Shown: positions 7,678 through 18,319, counted from the stretch's first letter. The stretch is DNA of 64,000 bases from Mariniphaga sediminis (GCF_003573545.1 NZ_QWET01000004.1:310001-374000), one strand, 5' to 3'. Notes: generated by a model from the letters alone, not told the origin. Translations and numbers: made by a program.

Positions 7678-10572
7678 ATGAAAAAAATTCTACTTGTTTT
7701 TCTTACAGTGCAATTTTTGTTGTACAATGCATTTGGTCAGAATGAGAATTCTCCGGGGATTTATATTCCGGGCATTAAAACACTCAAAAAAAGTGCTGTT
7801 ATTCCTCAGGTGCCAGATTCAAACCCAAAAGCCTCTACATCAGGAACTATCGTCCTTAATTTTGAAGGACTGAACAATATGGATCCAATAAATGAATTTT
7901 ACAACGGCGGAACCAGCGGGAGTGGAAACACCGGGACAGATTATGGAATCTCATTTACTGCTGATGCGCTTGCCATTATAGATGCAGATAATGGAGGTTC
8001 GGGAAATTTTGCCAATGAACCCAGTCCAAGTACCATTATGTTTTTTGTAAATAGTGATCCAATACTGAATTTACCTGCCGGGTTTACGACGGGTTTTTCC
8101 TTTTACTACTGCTCTGCCGCTAATGGCGTGGTAGAAATCTATGATGATTTGAATGGCACAGGGAATTTGATAGGCTCATACACTTTTGCTTCTAATAATG
8201 GCATAGGGGCAGGCGACCCTACCGGCGATTTTGCAAATTGGGAGCCTGTAGGAGTACCTTTCAACGGAGTTGGAAAATCTGTTATTTTTGAAGGAGTTGC
8301 CAATCAGTGTGGATTTGATGATATTACCTTCGGAAGCATATCTCCGGGGCAACCTACTTGCCCAGACATTGTAGCCGATAACGACCCCGGTACCTGCGGA
8401 GCCGTTGTAACCTATGATGCCCCTGCACCGGGAGGCGCCATTGTTACCCAGGTTGATAACAGCGGCCTTACCAGCGGAGACCTTTTCCCCGTAGGGGAGA
8501 CTGTACAGGAGTATGAACTCGACTTTGGCGAAGGTGGAAAAGACACCTGCAGTTTCACCGTAACGGTAAATGACGTGGAACCACCGGTGCCAACCTGCCC
8601 GGCAAATGTCACTACAGGAAATGACCCGGGCGAGGACGGAGCCCTTGTTTGGTACGCATCCACACAAAACTTTACAGGTCCTTTTGCTCCTGAGAACTGG
8701 GATCTGGCAACCAATGGAGGTAACGGGTATATCGATCTTTCAGCCGCCCCAACACAGATTACATTGTGGGGTTCCAACGATAGCGGGGCATCCTCACCGG
8801 ATACCGAATACAAAATTACTATCCCCACTGATGGGACGATGTCGTTCGACTGGGACTATTTAACTTTTGATGTAGACGGTCCCTACTATGACCCATTCGG
8901 ATACAGCATAAATGGCGTGTTCACTCAGTTGACAGCGGACAATGGAAGTGATACACAAAACGGCTCCATTTCCATTCCTTTAAACCAGGGCGACGTATTT
9001 GCTTTTGTAGTCCAAACAACTGACGATGGAATGGGACCGGGAACCTCAACGATGGTCAGCTTCAGTTTTGACAGCAACAATATTGATGTCAGCGATAATT
9101 GCCCCGGGGCAACCATCGAAGCCGATCACGAAAATGGCTCCTTCTTCCCATTCGGGGAAACAGTGGTCACTTTAACCGCTACCGATGCATCAGGAAACAT
9201 GGCTACCTGTAGTTTTACGGTAACAGTGGTAGACATCGATCCCCCTGTTGCTGTTGCCAACCCAATAGAAGTAGTGCTTGACGAAACCGGGAAATACACT
9301 CTCACTCCCGAAGACCTCGAAGAAATGGCACAGGGATCAACGGATAATTATACTGCTTCCGGTGACCTGAAACTAAGCGCCTATCCCAAAATATTTGTTT
9401 GCGATAACGTGGGCGAAACAATGCACGTGCGACTGACCGTAGAGGACGAAAACGGAAATACCGACTGGCAGTGGACTACTGTTACAGTGCTCGACACCCT
9501 TCCCCCTGTGGCCCTTTGCCAGGATATCGAAGTGTACCTCGACGAAAACGGGGAAGCATCCATTACCCCTGAAGACGTTGCTGTTTCCGGGGAGGATGGC
9601 AGCTACGATGCCTGTGGTATTGTTTCACTGGAACTGGACAAACAAACCTTCGGGTGTGCCGATGCCGGCCCGAACAATGTGACCATTACCGTGACCGATC
9701 CAAGTGGAAATACAGGTACCTGTACCGCTGTTGTTACGGTAAAAGATACCTTCCCGCCGGTATTTGAACCGGTAGCTGACATTCAACTGGAAGTTGAGGC
9801 AGGTGTTACCGAAACAGCCATCAACTATCCCGACATTGTGGTAACCGACAACTGTACGCTGGAACCCCAACTTACCGAAGGACTCGGACCAGACGGGTTG
9901 TTCCCCCTTGGTACAACTACTGAAACATGGGCTGCCAGCGATCCGGCAGGGAACATGGCAACCGTTTCCTTTACCGTAACGGTAACTGCAATCAACAGCC
10001 CGCCGGTACTGGTAAACCCCATTGCCGACCAGGTTGTCAATGCTTCCTATGTACTCAAAGTGCCGGTCAGACCGGAGTTGGGTGAAGTGTTCGATGATGT
10101 TGACGGGGATGAACTGACAATCAGCGCCATGCTTGAAAACGGGGATCCACTGCCGGCTTGGGCGGAAATGGTGGATGACTCGCTGGTATTTAACCCGCTT
10201 ATTGCAGACACCGGTTGTGTTTCCATTATAGTTAAAGCTACCGACCCCGACGGTGCAGCTGCTGCAGACACATTCCAACTCTGCGTGGACGGATACCCGG
10301 TAAGCTCTCCTGCTGTGGATGCAGCGGCCCTGAATGTTACCCTCTATCCTAATCCAACCAGGGACAGGGTAACCATTGAAGTGCAGAACAGCATTTCAGG
10401 CCCTGCCGAAGTATCGGTTTTCACCATGGATGGGAAACTGGTTTTACAGAGAAACTATACAGACAACCGACGTATCTCTTTCAATATGAAAGAGCAGGTG
10501 TCGGGAATGTACTTTGTTAAACTCAATATCCAGGGAAAGGATATTGTTAAAAAGCTTGTCCTGAACAAATAG
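7678..10572 (+). CDS. Secreted HYR adhesin-like protein with T9SS tail (array copy C)
   Basis: 964 residues from the ATG at 7678. An upstream in-frame TTG (7630) would place 16 residues before an obvious signal peptide (MKKILLVFLTVQ to NAFGQ), and the ATG context TTACAGAATG is identical to copy B, so 7678 is preferred. Residues 57-222 are a beta-rich domain (TIVLNFEGLNNMDPINEFY start, NQCGFDDITFGSI end) not found in the other copies. It resembles the lectin-like sandwich modules common in Bacteroidota secreted proteins, but I cannot name a family. HYR1 starts near 228; HYR2 is split by the same type of 140-residue insert as in copy B; then the common HYR, Ig/cadherin-like and T9SS tail modules follow. 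Its stop, 3' UTR and terminator match copies A and B. Confidence 0.85.
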   Translation: MKKILLVFLTVQFLLYNAFGQNENSPGIYIPGIKTLKKSAVIPQVPDSNPKASTSGTIVLNFEGLNNMDPINEFYNGGTSGSGNTGTDYGISFTADALAIIDADNGGSGNFANEPSPSTIMFFVNSDPILNLPAGFTTGFSFYYCSAANGVVEIYDDLNGTGNLIGSYTFASNNGIGAGDPTGDFANWEPVGVPFNGVGKSVIFEGVANQCGFDDITFGSISPGQPTCPDIVADNDPGTCGAVVTYDAPAPGGAIVTQVDNSGLTSGDLFPVGETVQEYELDFGEGGKDTCSFTVTVNDVEPPVPTCPANVTTGNDPGEDGALVWYASTQNFTGPFAPENWDLATNGGNGYIDLSAAPTQITLWGSNDSGASSPDTEYKITIPTDGTMSFDWDYLTFDVDGPYYDPFGYSINGVFTQLTADNGSDTQNGSISIPLNQGDVFAFVVQTTDDGMGPGTSTMVSFSFDSNNIDVSDNCPGATIEADHENGSFFPFGETVVTLTATDASGNMATCSFTVTVVDIDPPVAVANPIEVVLDETGKYTLTPEDLEEMAQGSTDNYTASGDLKLSAYPKIFVCDNVGETMHVRLTVEDENGNTDWQWTTVTVLDTLPPVALCQDIEVYLDENGEASITPEDVAVSGEDGSYDACGIVSLELDKQTFGCADAGPNNVTITVTDPSGNTGTCTAVVTVKDTFPPVFEPVADIQLEVEAGVTETAINYPDIVVTDNCTLEPQLTEGLGPDGLFPLGTTTETWAASDPAGNMATVSFTVTVTAINSPPVLVNPIADQVVNASYVLKVPVRPELGEVFDDVDGDELTISAMLENGDPLPAWAEMVDDSLVFNPLIADTGCVSIIVKATDPDGAAAADTFQLCVDGYPVSSPAVDAAALNVTLYPNPTRDRVTIEVQNSISGPAEVSVFTMDGKLVLQRNYTDNRRISFNMKEQVSGMYFVKLNIQGKDIVKKLVLNK

Positions 10573-10634
10573 CAAAAACAAGTAAATTTTTAATATCGAA
10601 AGGGTGGCCTGTGATTACAGGTCGCCCTTTTTTT
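8359..10634 (+). repeat. Long near-identical block, copy C partner of 5204-7477
   Basis: Covers HYR1 to the terminator of copy C. The most divergent part against copy B is in the HYR2 insert, around the DYLTFDVDGPYYDPFG segment. Confidence 0.88.
10602..10634 (+). terminator. Rho-independent terminator after HYR copy C
   Basis: Third full-length-gene copy of the GGGTGGCCTGT / ACAGGTCGCCC hairpin, followed by seven T residues. Confidence 0.88.
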
Positions 10635-10847
10635 ATATAATCCTCTTTGATCTATTCCCCAAAAAAATGTGCGAATCATTCCAAACGCGCGGAACAATTT
10701 ATCTTTCAATTTGTTTTACCTTTATACAGAATAAAAAACAAATTCAAACTTTCTAGGATGTACACAGCCACAAATCTTTTACAAAGCCACTTTTATTAAC
10801 AATAATATATCAAACAATTAAAATTTATAACCTTTTATAACATTATT

Positions 10848-13640
10848 ATGAGAAAGATTTACCTGCTTTTATTAATCATGATTTATTCCTCCGCTCTCAT
10901 GGCACAAGACTGCCCCGGAGATATCGTGGTTAACAACGATCCAGGCATCTGCGGAGCCGTCGTAGATTATGCCGCGCCTTCTCCGGCAGGAGCCACCGTT
11001 ACCCAGATTGACGAAAGTGGCCTCACCAGCGGCGACCAGTTTCCTGTCGGAGAAACCCTTCAGGAATATGAACTTGATTACGGCATAGGAGGAAAAGATA
11101 CATGCAGTTTTACCGTTACGGTAAACGATACTGAAGCGCCTTTGCTTAGCTGCCAAAACATTTCAGTTAACAATGATCCGGGCGAGGCCGGGGCTGAAGT
11201 AACCATCCCTGTTCCGTATCATAACAATCCGGCAGTAACAGAGACTGTTGATGTGCTTCTCTTGTATGCTGACTATGATTCGTATGCCCAGGATGTTAAA
11301 GCCAAATTGCTGGGAACGGGAAATTTCTCAACTGTGCATACTTTTAATATAAGTAGCAGAGTTCCTGAGTTAGAAGGCTTGCTGGAATTTGATGTAATTA
11401 TGCTGTGGAGAAATGGATCCTTCCCTGATCCGGAAGCGCTGGGCAATGTTTTAGCCGGGTTTGTGGATGCAGGAAGAGGATTGGTTATGGCCGGCAATGC
11501 CCTCTCCGATATATCTTACCTGGCAGGGGCATTTGAGACAGATGAATACGGAGTTATTGTTCCGGGTTACATTCAATACGGGGGACAAGCATACCTGGGA
11601 GATGTCCATCTTACCAGTCACCCGTTAATGAACAGCATCACATCTTTCGACGGTGGCCTCCTGAGTTACAGGTCGATCTCCAATGCCATTACTCCAGGTT
11701 CCTACAGGGTAGCAGACTGGACCGACGGGAATCCGTTAATAGCTGCAAAAGAAAATGTTGGTGCATCCAATGCCCGGCGCGTAGACCTCAACTTCTTTCC
11801 CCCTACCGTAACCGATCATGGAAGGGTCCCCTGGGATGTAAATACTGATGGCGATTTAATTATGGCCAACGCCATTCTATGGGTTGCCGGTGCACCCATT
11901 GCCTACGACAATTGCGGCCCCGTGGAATTTTCCAATAATTTTAATGCATCTACTTCCCCCTCCGGATATTATCCGATAGGTTCCACATCTGTTACACTAA
12001 ATGCTACCGATGAAGCGGGGAACACTTCTACATGCAACTTCACCGTTACAGTGGAAGATATTGACCCTCCTGTTGCTATTTGTAAAAATATTTCTGTTGT
12101 TCTCGATGAAAACGGACAGGTCACAATTGAGGGATCCGATGTGGACGGTGGGAGTACCGATAATCATGCTATTGCAACGTATGAATTAGATACGAATACT
12201 TTTGATGACAGCATGCTGGGAGAAAACACCGTGGTTTTAACAGTTATTGATGAAGCAGGAAATAGTTCTACGTGTACAGCGACAGTTCAGGTTTTTGACA
12301 ATAATCCTCCTGACATTGTTGTTCAACCAATCGAAGTAGCTCTGGATAATACCGGAAATTATGAATTGACCCTGGAAGATCTGAAGGAAATGGCTGAAGG
12401 TACAACTGACAACGGCACATCTTTCGACAATCTGAAATTTAGCGCTTTCCCAACAACATTTGCTTGCGAAAATGTGGGTGAAGAAATAAACGTAAGACTA
12501 ACGGTAGAAGATGAAAGTGGGAACAGTGACAAAAAATGGACCTCAGTCACCGTAGTTGATATTATTCCACCAACTGTTGTTTGCCAAAACATTGAAGTGT
12601 ATCTGGATGAAAATGGGGAAGCTTCCATTACACCTGAAGAAATAAATGTAAGTGGAGAAGGTGGAAGCTACGACGCATGTGGTATTGCGTCACTCGAACT
12701 GGATAAAATGGCTTTTGGCTGTGAAGATACAGGAGAGAATAATGTAGTCCTTTCTGTTACTGACCACGGTGGTAACACCGGCTCCTGCACTGCAATTGTT
12801 ACAGTAAAAGATACCTTTCCGCCAGTATTTGAACCGGTGGCTGACATAGTTGTGGAAGTAGAAACGAATATCACCGAAACAACTATTGATTATCCGAATA
12901 TTGTAGTGACAGACAACTGCTCCGTTACTCTGGAGCTTACAGAGGGTTTGGGTCCCGATGGGGTATTTCCCGTTGGTACCACAACTGAAACCTGGGCTGC
13001 CAGCGATCCAGCCGGGAACAGCATGACCCTTACATTTACCGTGACTGTTACACCGGTCAACAGCCCGCCGGTACTGGTAAACCCCATTGCCGACCAGGCT
13101 GTCAATGCTTCCTATGTACTCAAAGTACCGGTCAGACCGGAGTTGGGTGAAGTATTCGATGATGTTGACGGGGATGAACTGACAATCAGCGCCATGCTCG
13201 AAAACGGGGACCCGCTGCCGGCTTGGGCGGAAATGGTGGATGATTCACTGGTATTTACCCCGCTTATTGCAGATACTGGTTGTGTTTCCATTATAGTTAA
13301 AGCTACCGACCCCGACGGTGCAGCTGCTGCAGACACATTCCAACTCTGCGTGGACGGATACCCGGTAAGCTCTCCTGCAGTGGATGCAGCGGCCCTGAAT
13401 GTTACCCTCTATCCTAATCCAACCAGGGACAGGGTAAACATTGAAGTGCAGAACAGCATTTCAGGCCCTGCTGAAATATCGGTTTTCACCATGGACGGAA
13501 AACGGATTTTACAAAGAAACTATACAGACAACCGGCGGATCTCTTTCAGCATGAAAGAGCATGTTTCGGGAATGTACTTTGTTAAACTCAATATGCAGGG
13601 AAAGGAAATTGTTAAAAAGCTTGTCCTGAACAATAAATAG
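10848..13640 (+). CDS. Secreted HYR adhesin-like protein with GATase-like domain nested inside HYR2 (array copy D)
   Basis: 930 residues. Signal peptide 1-19 (ends SALMAQ), then directly HYR1 (21-92). HYR2 begins at 101-120 (CQNISVNNDPGEAGAEVTI) and resumes at 353-402 (YDNCGPVEF to CNFTVTV). Between them lies a roughly 215-residue alpha/beta domain (VDVLLLYADYDSYAQ, AGRGLVMAGNAL, SHPLMNSI, RRVDLNFFPP) homologous to the N-terminal domain of copy B. HYR3 is at 405-482, then the shared modules and the T9SS tail ending KKLVLNNK. The part encoded before about 13059 is clearly diverged from copies A-C, whereas the Ig-like domain and tail after it are nearly identical to them. No Cys nucleophile typical of amidotransferases was recognised, so the inserted domain is probably not catalytic in that way. 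Confidence 0.85.
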   Translation: MRKIYLLLLIMIYSSALMAQDCPGDIVVNNDPGICGAVVDYAAPSPAGATVTQIDESGLTSGDQFPVGETLQEYELDYGIGGKDTCSFTVTVNDTEAPLLSCQNISVNNDPGEAGAEVTIPVPYHNNPAVTETVDVLLLYADYDSYAQDVKAKLLGTGNFSTVHTFNISSRVPELEGLLEFDVIMLWRNGSFPDPEALGNVLAGFVDAGRGLVMAGNALSDISYLAGAFETDEYGVIVPGYIQYGGQAYLGDVHLTSHPLMNSITSFDGGLLSYRSISNAITPGSYRVADWTDGNPLIAAKENVGASNARRVDLNFFPPTVTDHGRVPWDVNTDGDLIMANAILWVAGAPIAYDNCGPVEFSNNFNASTSPSGYYPIGSTSVTLNATDEAGNTSTCNFTVTVEDIDPPVAICKNISVVLDENGQVTIEGSDVDGGSTDNHAIATYELDTNTFDDSMLGENTVVLTVIDEAGNSSTCTATVQVFDNNPPDIVVQPIEVALDNTGNYELTLEDLKEMAEGTTDNGTSFDNLKFSAFPTTFACENVGEEINVRLTVEDESGNSDKKWTSVTVVDIIPPTVVCQNIEVYLDENGEASITPEEINVSGEGGSYDACGIASLELDKMAFGCEDTGENNVVLSVTDHGGNTGSCTAIVTVKDTFPPVFEPVADIVVEVETNITETTIDYPNIVVTDNCSVTLELTEGLGPDGVFPVGTTTETWAASDPAGNSMTLTFTVTVTPVNSPPVLVNPIADQAVNASYVLKVPVRPELGEVFDDVDGDELTISAMLENGDPLPAWAEMVDDSLVFTPLIADTGCVSIIVKATDPDGAAAADTFQLCVDGYPVSSPAVDAAALNVTLYPNPTRDRVNIEVQNSISGPAEISVFTMDGKRILQRNYTDNRRISFSMKEHVSGMYFVKLNMQGKEIVKKLVLNNK
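13059..13640 (+). repeat. Near-identical 3' block in copy D
   Basis: Similarity to copies A-C jumps to near-identity at AACAGCCCGCCGGTACTGG (NSPPVL), the start of the Ig/cadherin-like domain. The abrupt change within one gene is what a gene-conversion boundary looks like. Confidence 0.85.
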
Positions 13641-13661
13641 AACAAGATAAGTTCCAGTAAA

Positions 13662-13696
13662 AAGGGGCGGCTGATAATCAGCCGCCCCTTTTTTAT
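13662..13696. terminator. Bidirectional terminator between HYR copy D and the DUF3467 gene
   Basis: Perfect 11-bp stem GGGGCGGCTGA / TCAGCCGCCCC with a TAA loop, an A run on the left and a T run on the right, so it can end transcription from both converging genes. It differs from the hairpin used by copies A-C. Confidence 0.9.
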
Positions 13697-13714
13697 TTCT
13701 TTTATGTTATGAAA

Positions 13715-14044
13715 TTATGCCTGAGCTGTTGGCCCGCCAAAATTCATCGGAGGCATGCCACCATGATCCGGACCTGATTTGATGTTTTTAATCGGCCCGT
13801 GAACAGCTTCAAACTTTTTAATGTTATCCTGCAAGGCAAGCAACAATCGTTTGGCATGTTCCGGTGTCAGAATTACCCGCGACTTAACGTTCGCCTTGGG
13901 AATTCCGGGCATAATACGTACAAAATCAACTACAAATTCTGAACTGGAATGGGTTATAACCGCAAGGTTGGAATAAATACCCTGGGCCACTTCTTCACTC
14001 AATTCAATATTCAATTGTTGCTGTTTTTGCTTTTTTTCATCCAT
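13715..14044 (-). CDS. DUF3467 family protein
   Basis: 109 residues. It has the family's core: a start rich in K and Q, then a segment LNIELSEEVAQGIYSNLAVI with SEFVVDFVRIMPG and the ILTPEHAKRLLLALQDNI helix; the end is Gly/Pro-rich. The function of the family is unknown; members are small cytosolic proteins. It lies 12 bases behind rpoC on the same strand, an arrangement I recall as common in Bacteroidales, and it ends at a bidirectional terminator, so it is the last gene of the ribosomal protein/RNA polymerase operon. A role connected with transcription or translation is therefore possible but not shown. Confidence 0.88.
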   Translation of the reverse strand: MDEKKQKQQQLNIELSEEVAQGIYSNLAVITHSSSEFVVDFVRIMPGIPKANVKSRVILTPEHAKRLLLALQDNIKKFEAVHGPIKNIKSGPDHGGMPPMNFGGPTAQA

Positions 14045-14056
14045 AACATTACTCTG

Positions 14057-17000
14057 TTAATCGTTCTTTTTCATATCAATCAACCGATCATATTCCTCTT
14101 TGGAACCCACAATCAGATTTTTGTATTCTTTCAGACCGGTGCCTGCAGGAATAAGATGACCACAAATCACATTTTCCTTCAGACCGTCAAGATAATCGGT
14201 TTTACCGTTAATCGCCGCCTCATTCAATACTTTCGTTGTTTCCTGGAACGACGCTGCCGACAACCAACTCCGGGTTTGCAATGCAGCTCTTGTGATTCCT
14301 TGCAAAATCTGGCTCGATGTTGCGGAAATAGCATCCCTTGCTTCAACCAGTTTTTTATCCTTCCTTCTCAGCTGAGAATTTTCATCTCTCATCCTACGGG
14401 CGGAAATAATCTGACCGGCCTTCAAACCTTCGGCATCACCCGGTTCAATAACCACTTTCTTATTCCAAATCCAGTCATTCTCCGAAATAAACTCGTTTTT
14501 ATCGACAATCTGTTTCTCAAGGAAACGGGTATCACCCGGATCATCAATCTCAACCTTACGCATCATCTGACGAATAATCACCTCAAAGTGTTTATCGTTG
14601 ATTTTTACCCCCTGCATTCGGTAAACATCCTGTACTTCATTCAGAATATATTCCTGCACTGCTGTGGGGCCTTTAATCCCTAGAATATCGGAAGGTGTGG
14701 TTGCTCCATCGGAAAGTGAAGTTCCCGCCCTGATATAGTCATTTTCCTGTACCAGGATTTGTTTTGAAAGCGGGACAAGATACTTTTTCACATCACCTGT
14801 TTTCGAAGTGATAATGATTTCACGGTTACCGCGTTTGATCTTTCCGAGAGAAACTTCACCGTCAATTTCAGAAACCACTGCCGGGTTAGAAGGGTTACGT
14901 GCTTCGAAAAGCTCTGTTACACGTGGCAAACCACCAGTGATATCGCCTGCTTTACCAGCAGCCCTTGGTATTTTCACCAAAATTGTCCCAGCTTTTACTG
15001 CTTGTCCTTTCGATACAGCAATATGACCACCTACAGGAAGGTTATACGAACGAATCATTGATCCGTCTTTATCCATAATCTTCAGGGTAGGATTCTTGGT
15101 TTTATCCCGGGTTTCGATAATTACTTTCTCACTGTAACCAGTCTGCTCATCCGACTCTTCACGGAAAGTGATACCTTCAATCAGGTTTTCAAATTCAATT
15201 TTACCATCGAATTCAGTAATAATCACACCATTAAACGGATCCCACTCGCAAATCAACTTCCCTTTCCTTACTTCTTCTCCATTTTTCACATACAGTTTCG
15301 AACCGTAAGGAATGGCATGTGTTGACAGTGGAATTTTAGTGTTTTTATCTATTACTTTAAGCTCTGCCAAACGACTGACCACTATATTGATAGGGTTGCC
15401 GTCTTCCCCTTTTAACTCAACAGACCGCAGTTCTTCGATTTCAACATAACCATCGTAGCGGGCTTCAACAGTAGATTGTGCCGAAATATTCCCGGCAATA
15501 CCCCCAACGTGGAAGGTACGCAATGTTAACTGTGTTCCCGGCTCACCGATTGACTGTGCTGCAATAACCCCTACTGCTTCACCTTTCTGCACCATTTCGC
15601 CTGAGGCAAGGTTACGTCCGTAACATTTTGCACAAACACCGACTTTCGATTCGCAGGTTAGTACCGAACGAATTTCAATACTTTCGATGGGAGAATCTTC
15701 TATCTTTTGAGCAATATCCTCTGTTATTTTATCTCCCGATCTGATGATAAGGTCGCCATTAAGCGGGTGATATATATCGTGTACCGAAGTCCGCCCCACA
15801 ATTCTGTCGAAAAGTGAAGCCACTATTTCCTCATTATTTTTAATGGCTGCAGCCACAATACCACGCAATGTTCCGCAGTCTTCTTCCGAAATAATAACAT
15901 CCTGAGCCACATCCACCAAACGCCGGGTAAGATACCCGGCATCGGCTGTTTTAAGTGCCGTATCAGCCAACCCTTTACGGGCTCCGTGAGTTGAAATAAA
16001 ATATTCCAGTACCGACAACCCTTCCTTAAAGTTAGCCAGAATCGGGTTCTCTATAATTTGAGACCCGGTAGAGCCAGACTTTTGTGGCTTTGCCATCAAT
16101 CCCCTCATTCCGCACAACTGGCGAATCTGTTCTTTCGAACCACGGGCGCCGGAGTCGAGCATCATATAAATGGAATTGAACCCTTGCTTATCGGTACTGA
16201 GTGTTTTCATTACCGACTGGGTAAGCCGTGAGTTAGCATGTGTCCAAATATCGATTACCTGATTGTAACGTTCGTTGTTGGTAATGAATCCCATGTTATA
16301 GTTGGAAATCACTTCCTCTACCTCTTCGTAGCCACCACCAACGATTGTTTCCTTATCTTCAGGAATAATAACATCATCGACATTGAAAGACAAACCACCA
16401 CGGTATGCCATATGATATCCGAGATCCTTAATTGCATCGAGGAAAGCCACAGTTTCAGCATTTCCACATCTTTTGAACACATCGGAAATAATTGAACGGA
16501 GCGATTTTTTTGTAAGTAACTGGTTAATATATCCCACTTTACGGGGAACGTACTCATTAAACAGTACCCGTCCGACTGTCGTTTCAATTATATGCTTAAA
16601 GTAATCGCCGTTTTCATCCACGTCTTCTACTTTCACCTTGATGATAGAATGAAGTCCGATGGCCCTTTCGGCGTATGCAATCATCACTTCTTCCGGAGAA
16701 TAGAAAGTCATTCCTTCCCCTTGTGATCCCTCACGTGGTTTGGTCATGTAATACAATCCAAGAACCATATCCTGGGAGGGTACCTGGATGGGCGCGCCAT
16801 TAGCCGGGTTCAGCAGGTTATGTGAAGCCAGCATCAACAATTGCGCTTCCAAAATAGCCGCATTTCCCAACGGGAGGTGAACAGCCATCTGGTCGCCGTC
16901 GAAGTCGGCATTAAATCCGGTACAAACCAGCGGGTGCAACTGAATAGCTTTTCCCTCAATCATCACCGGCTGAAAAGCCTGGATTGATAAACGGTGCAGA

Positions 17001-18319
17001 GTGGGCGCACGGTTCAGGAGAACCGGATGTCCCTTCAATACATTTTCAAGAATCTCCCAAACTACCGGGTCTTTACGATCCACGATTTTTTTGGCAGACT
17101 TCACCGTTTTCACAATTCCTCTTTCAATCAGCTTCCTGATTACAAAGGGTTTGTATAATTCGGCAGCCATATCTTTCGGCAAACCGCATTCATGTATTTT
17201 CAACTTGGGGCCTACCACAATAACTGAACGGGCTGAATAATCCACACGTTTTCCCAACAGGTTCTGACGGAAACGCCCCTGTTTCCCTTTCAGGCTATCG
17301 GAAAGTGATTTCAGCGCCCTGTTATTTTCAGTTTTAACGGCATTCGATTTCCGTGAATTATCGAAAAGCGAATCAACAGCCTCCTGCAACATCCTTTTTT
17401 CATTTCTGAGGATTACCTCAGGTGCTTTAATTTCAATCAACCTTTTTAACCGGTTGTTACGAATAATCACCCTGCGGTAAAGGTCATTCAAATCGGATGT
17501 GGCAAAACGTCCGCCATCAAGCGGTACAAGTGGCCTCAAATCAGGCGGAATAACCGGAACAACTTTTACAATCATCCATTCCGGACGGTTCAGGCTTTTA
17601 CTTGCCCTGAAAGCTTCTACCACCTGAAGGCGTTTTAGCGCTTCGTTTTTCCTTTGTTGCGACGTTTCAGTATTTGCCTTATGCCTTAAAGTATAAGACA
17701 AATCATCCAAATCAAGCCTGCTCAAAATTTCGTACAAAGCTTCAGCCCCCATTTTTGCGATGAATTTATTGGGATCCTCATCGTCAAGGAACTGATTGTC
17801 TTTAGGCAAGCTATCAATAATATCGAGATACTCTTCTTCTGTAAGGAAGTCAAGTTCTTTAATCCCGTCAATGGACTTTACCCCTGGATTAATTACCACA
17901 TACCTTTCGTAGTAAATAATTGAATCCAGTTTTTTTGTTGGCAAGCCGAGGAGGTAACCTATTTTATTCGGCAACGAACGGAAGTACCATATATGTGCTA
18001 CAGGAACCACCAGGGCAATGTGCCCCATTCTTTCGCGGCGAACCTTTTTCTCAGTTACCTCAACTCCACAGCGGTCACAAACAATTCCTTTATACCGGAT
18101 ACGCTTGTATTTCCCGCAATGGCACTCGTAATCTTTCACGGGACCAAAAATACGTTCGCAAAACAAACCGTCCCGTTCTGGCTTATAAGTTCTGTAGTTT
18201 ATTGTTTCGGGTTTCAAAACTTCACCATACGATCTTTCCAGAATCTCTTCGGGAGAAGAGAGGCTGATTGAAATTTTCGAGAAACCACCTTTTGCTTTGT
18301 TATCTTTTCTGAATGCCAT
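14057..18319 (-). CDS. rpoC: DNA-directed RNA polymerase subunit beta'
   Basis: 1420 residues, the usual length for Bacteroidota. The N-terminal zinc site (Cys 66, 68, 81, 84: [10 protein letters not shown] and CDRC) is present. The catalytic magnesium loop NADFDGDQM lies at about 470-478, and the second zinc cluster [11 protein letters not shown] lies near residue 890. Near the C-terminus the conserved [21 protein letters not shown] segment is seen. It forms the active centre cleft with beta (RpoB) and makes all cellular RNA. The gene follows rpoB with a 53-base gap and precedes the DUF3467 gene by 12 bases. No frameshift or missing residue was seen. Confidence 0.99.
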   Translation of the reverse strand: MAFRKDNKAKGGFSKISISLSSPEEILERSYGEVLKPETINYRTYKPERDGLFCERIFGPVKDYECHCGKYKRIRYKGIVCDRCGVEVTEKKVRRERMGHIALVVPVAHIWYFRSLPNKIGYLLGLPTKKLDSIIYYERYVVINPGVKSIDGIKELDFLTEEEYLDIIDSLPKDNQFLDDEDPNKFIAKMGAEALYEILSRLDLDDLSYTLRHKANTETSQQRKNEALKRLQVVEAFRASKSLNRPEWMIVKVVPVIPPDLRPLVPLDGGRFATSDLNDLYRRVIIRNNRLKRLIEIKAPEVILRNEKRMLQEAVDSLFDNSRKSNAVKTENNRALKSLSDSLKGKQGRFRQNLLGKRVDYSARSVIVVGPKLKIHECGLPKDMAAELYKPFVIRKLIERGIVKTVKSAKKIVDRKDPVVWEILENVLKGHPVLLNRAPTLHRLSIQAFQPVMIEGKAIQLHPLVCTGFNADFDGDQMAVHLPLGNAAILEAQLLMLASHNLLNPANGAPIQVPSQDMVLGLYYMTKPREGSQGEGMTFYSPEEVMIAYAERAIGLHSIIKVKVEDVDENGDYFKHIIETTVGRVLFNEYVPRKVGYINQLLTKKSLRSIISDVFKRCGNAETVAFLDAIKDLGYHMAYRGGLSFNVDDVIIPEDKETIVGGGYEEVEEVISNYNMGFITNNERYNQVIDIWTHANSRLTQSVMKTLSTDKQGFNSIYMMLDSGARGSKEQIRQLCGMRGLMAKPQKSGSTGSQIIENPILANFKEGLSVLEYFISTHGARKGLADTALKTADAGYLTRRLVDVAQDVIISEEDCGTLRGIVAAAIKNNEEIVASLFDRIVGRTSVHDIYHPLNGDLIIRSGDKITEDIAQKIEDSPIESIEIRSVLTCESKVGVCAKCYGRNLASGEMVQKGEAVGVIAAQSIGEPGTQLTLRTFHVGGIAGNISAQSTVEARYDGYVEIEELRSVELKGEDGNPINIVVSRLAELKVIDKNTKIPLSTHAIPYGSKLYVKNGEEVRKGKLICEWDPFNGVIITEFDGKIEFENLIEGITFREESDEQTGYSEKVIIETRDKTKNPTLKIMDKDGSMIRSYNLPVGGHIAVSKGQAVKAGTILVKIPRAAGKAGDITGGLPRVTELFEARNPSNPAVVSEIDGEVSLGKIKRGNREIIITSKTGDVKKYLVPLSKQILVQENDYIRAGTSLSDGATTPSDILGIKGPTAVQEYILNEVQDVYRMQGVKINDKHFEVIIRQMMRKVEIDDPGDTRFLEKQIVDKNEFISENDWIWNKKVVIEPGDAEGLKAGQIISARRMRDENSQLRRKDKKLVEARDAISATSSQILQGITRAALQTRSWLSAASFQETTKVLNEAAINGKTDYLDGLKENVICGHLIPAGTGLKEYKNLIVGSKEEYDRLIDMKKND

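Noticed and set aside
13949-14683. A 244-codon plus-strand frame opposite the end of rpoC
   Set aside because: Fully antisense to rpoC and the DUF3467 gene, with low-complexity composition and no family motif.
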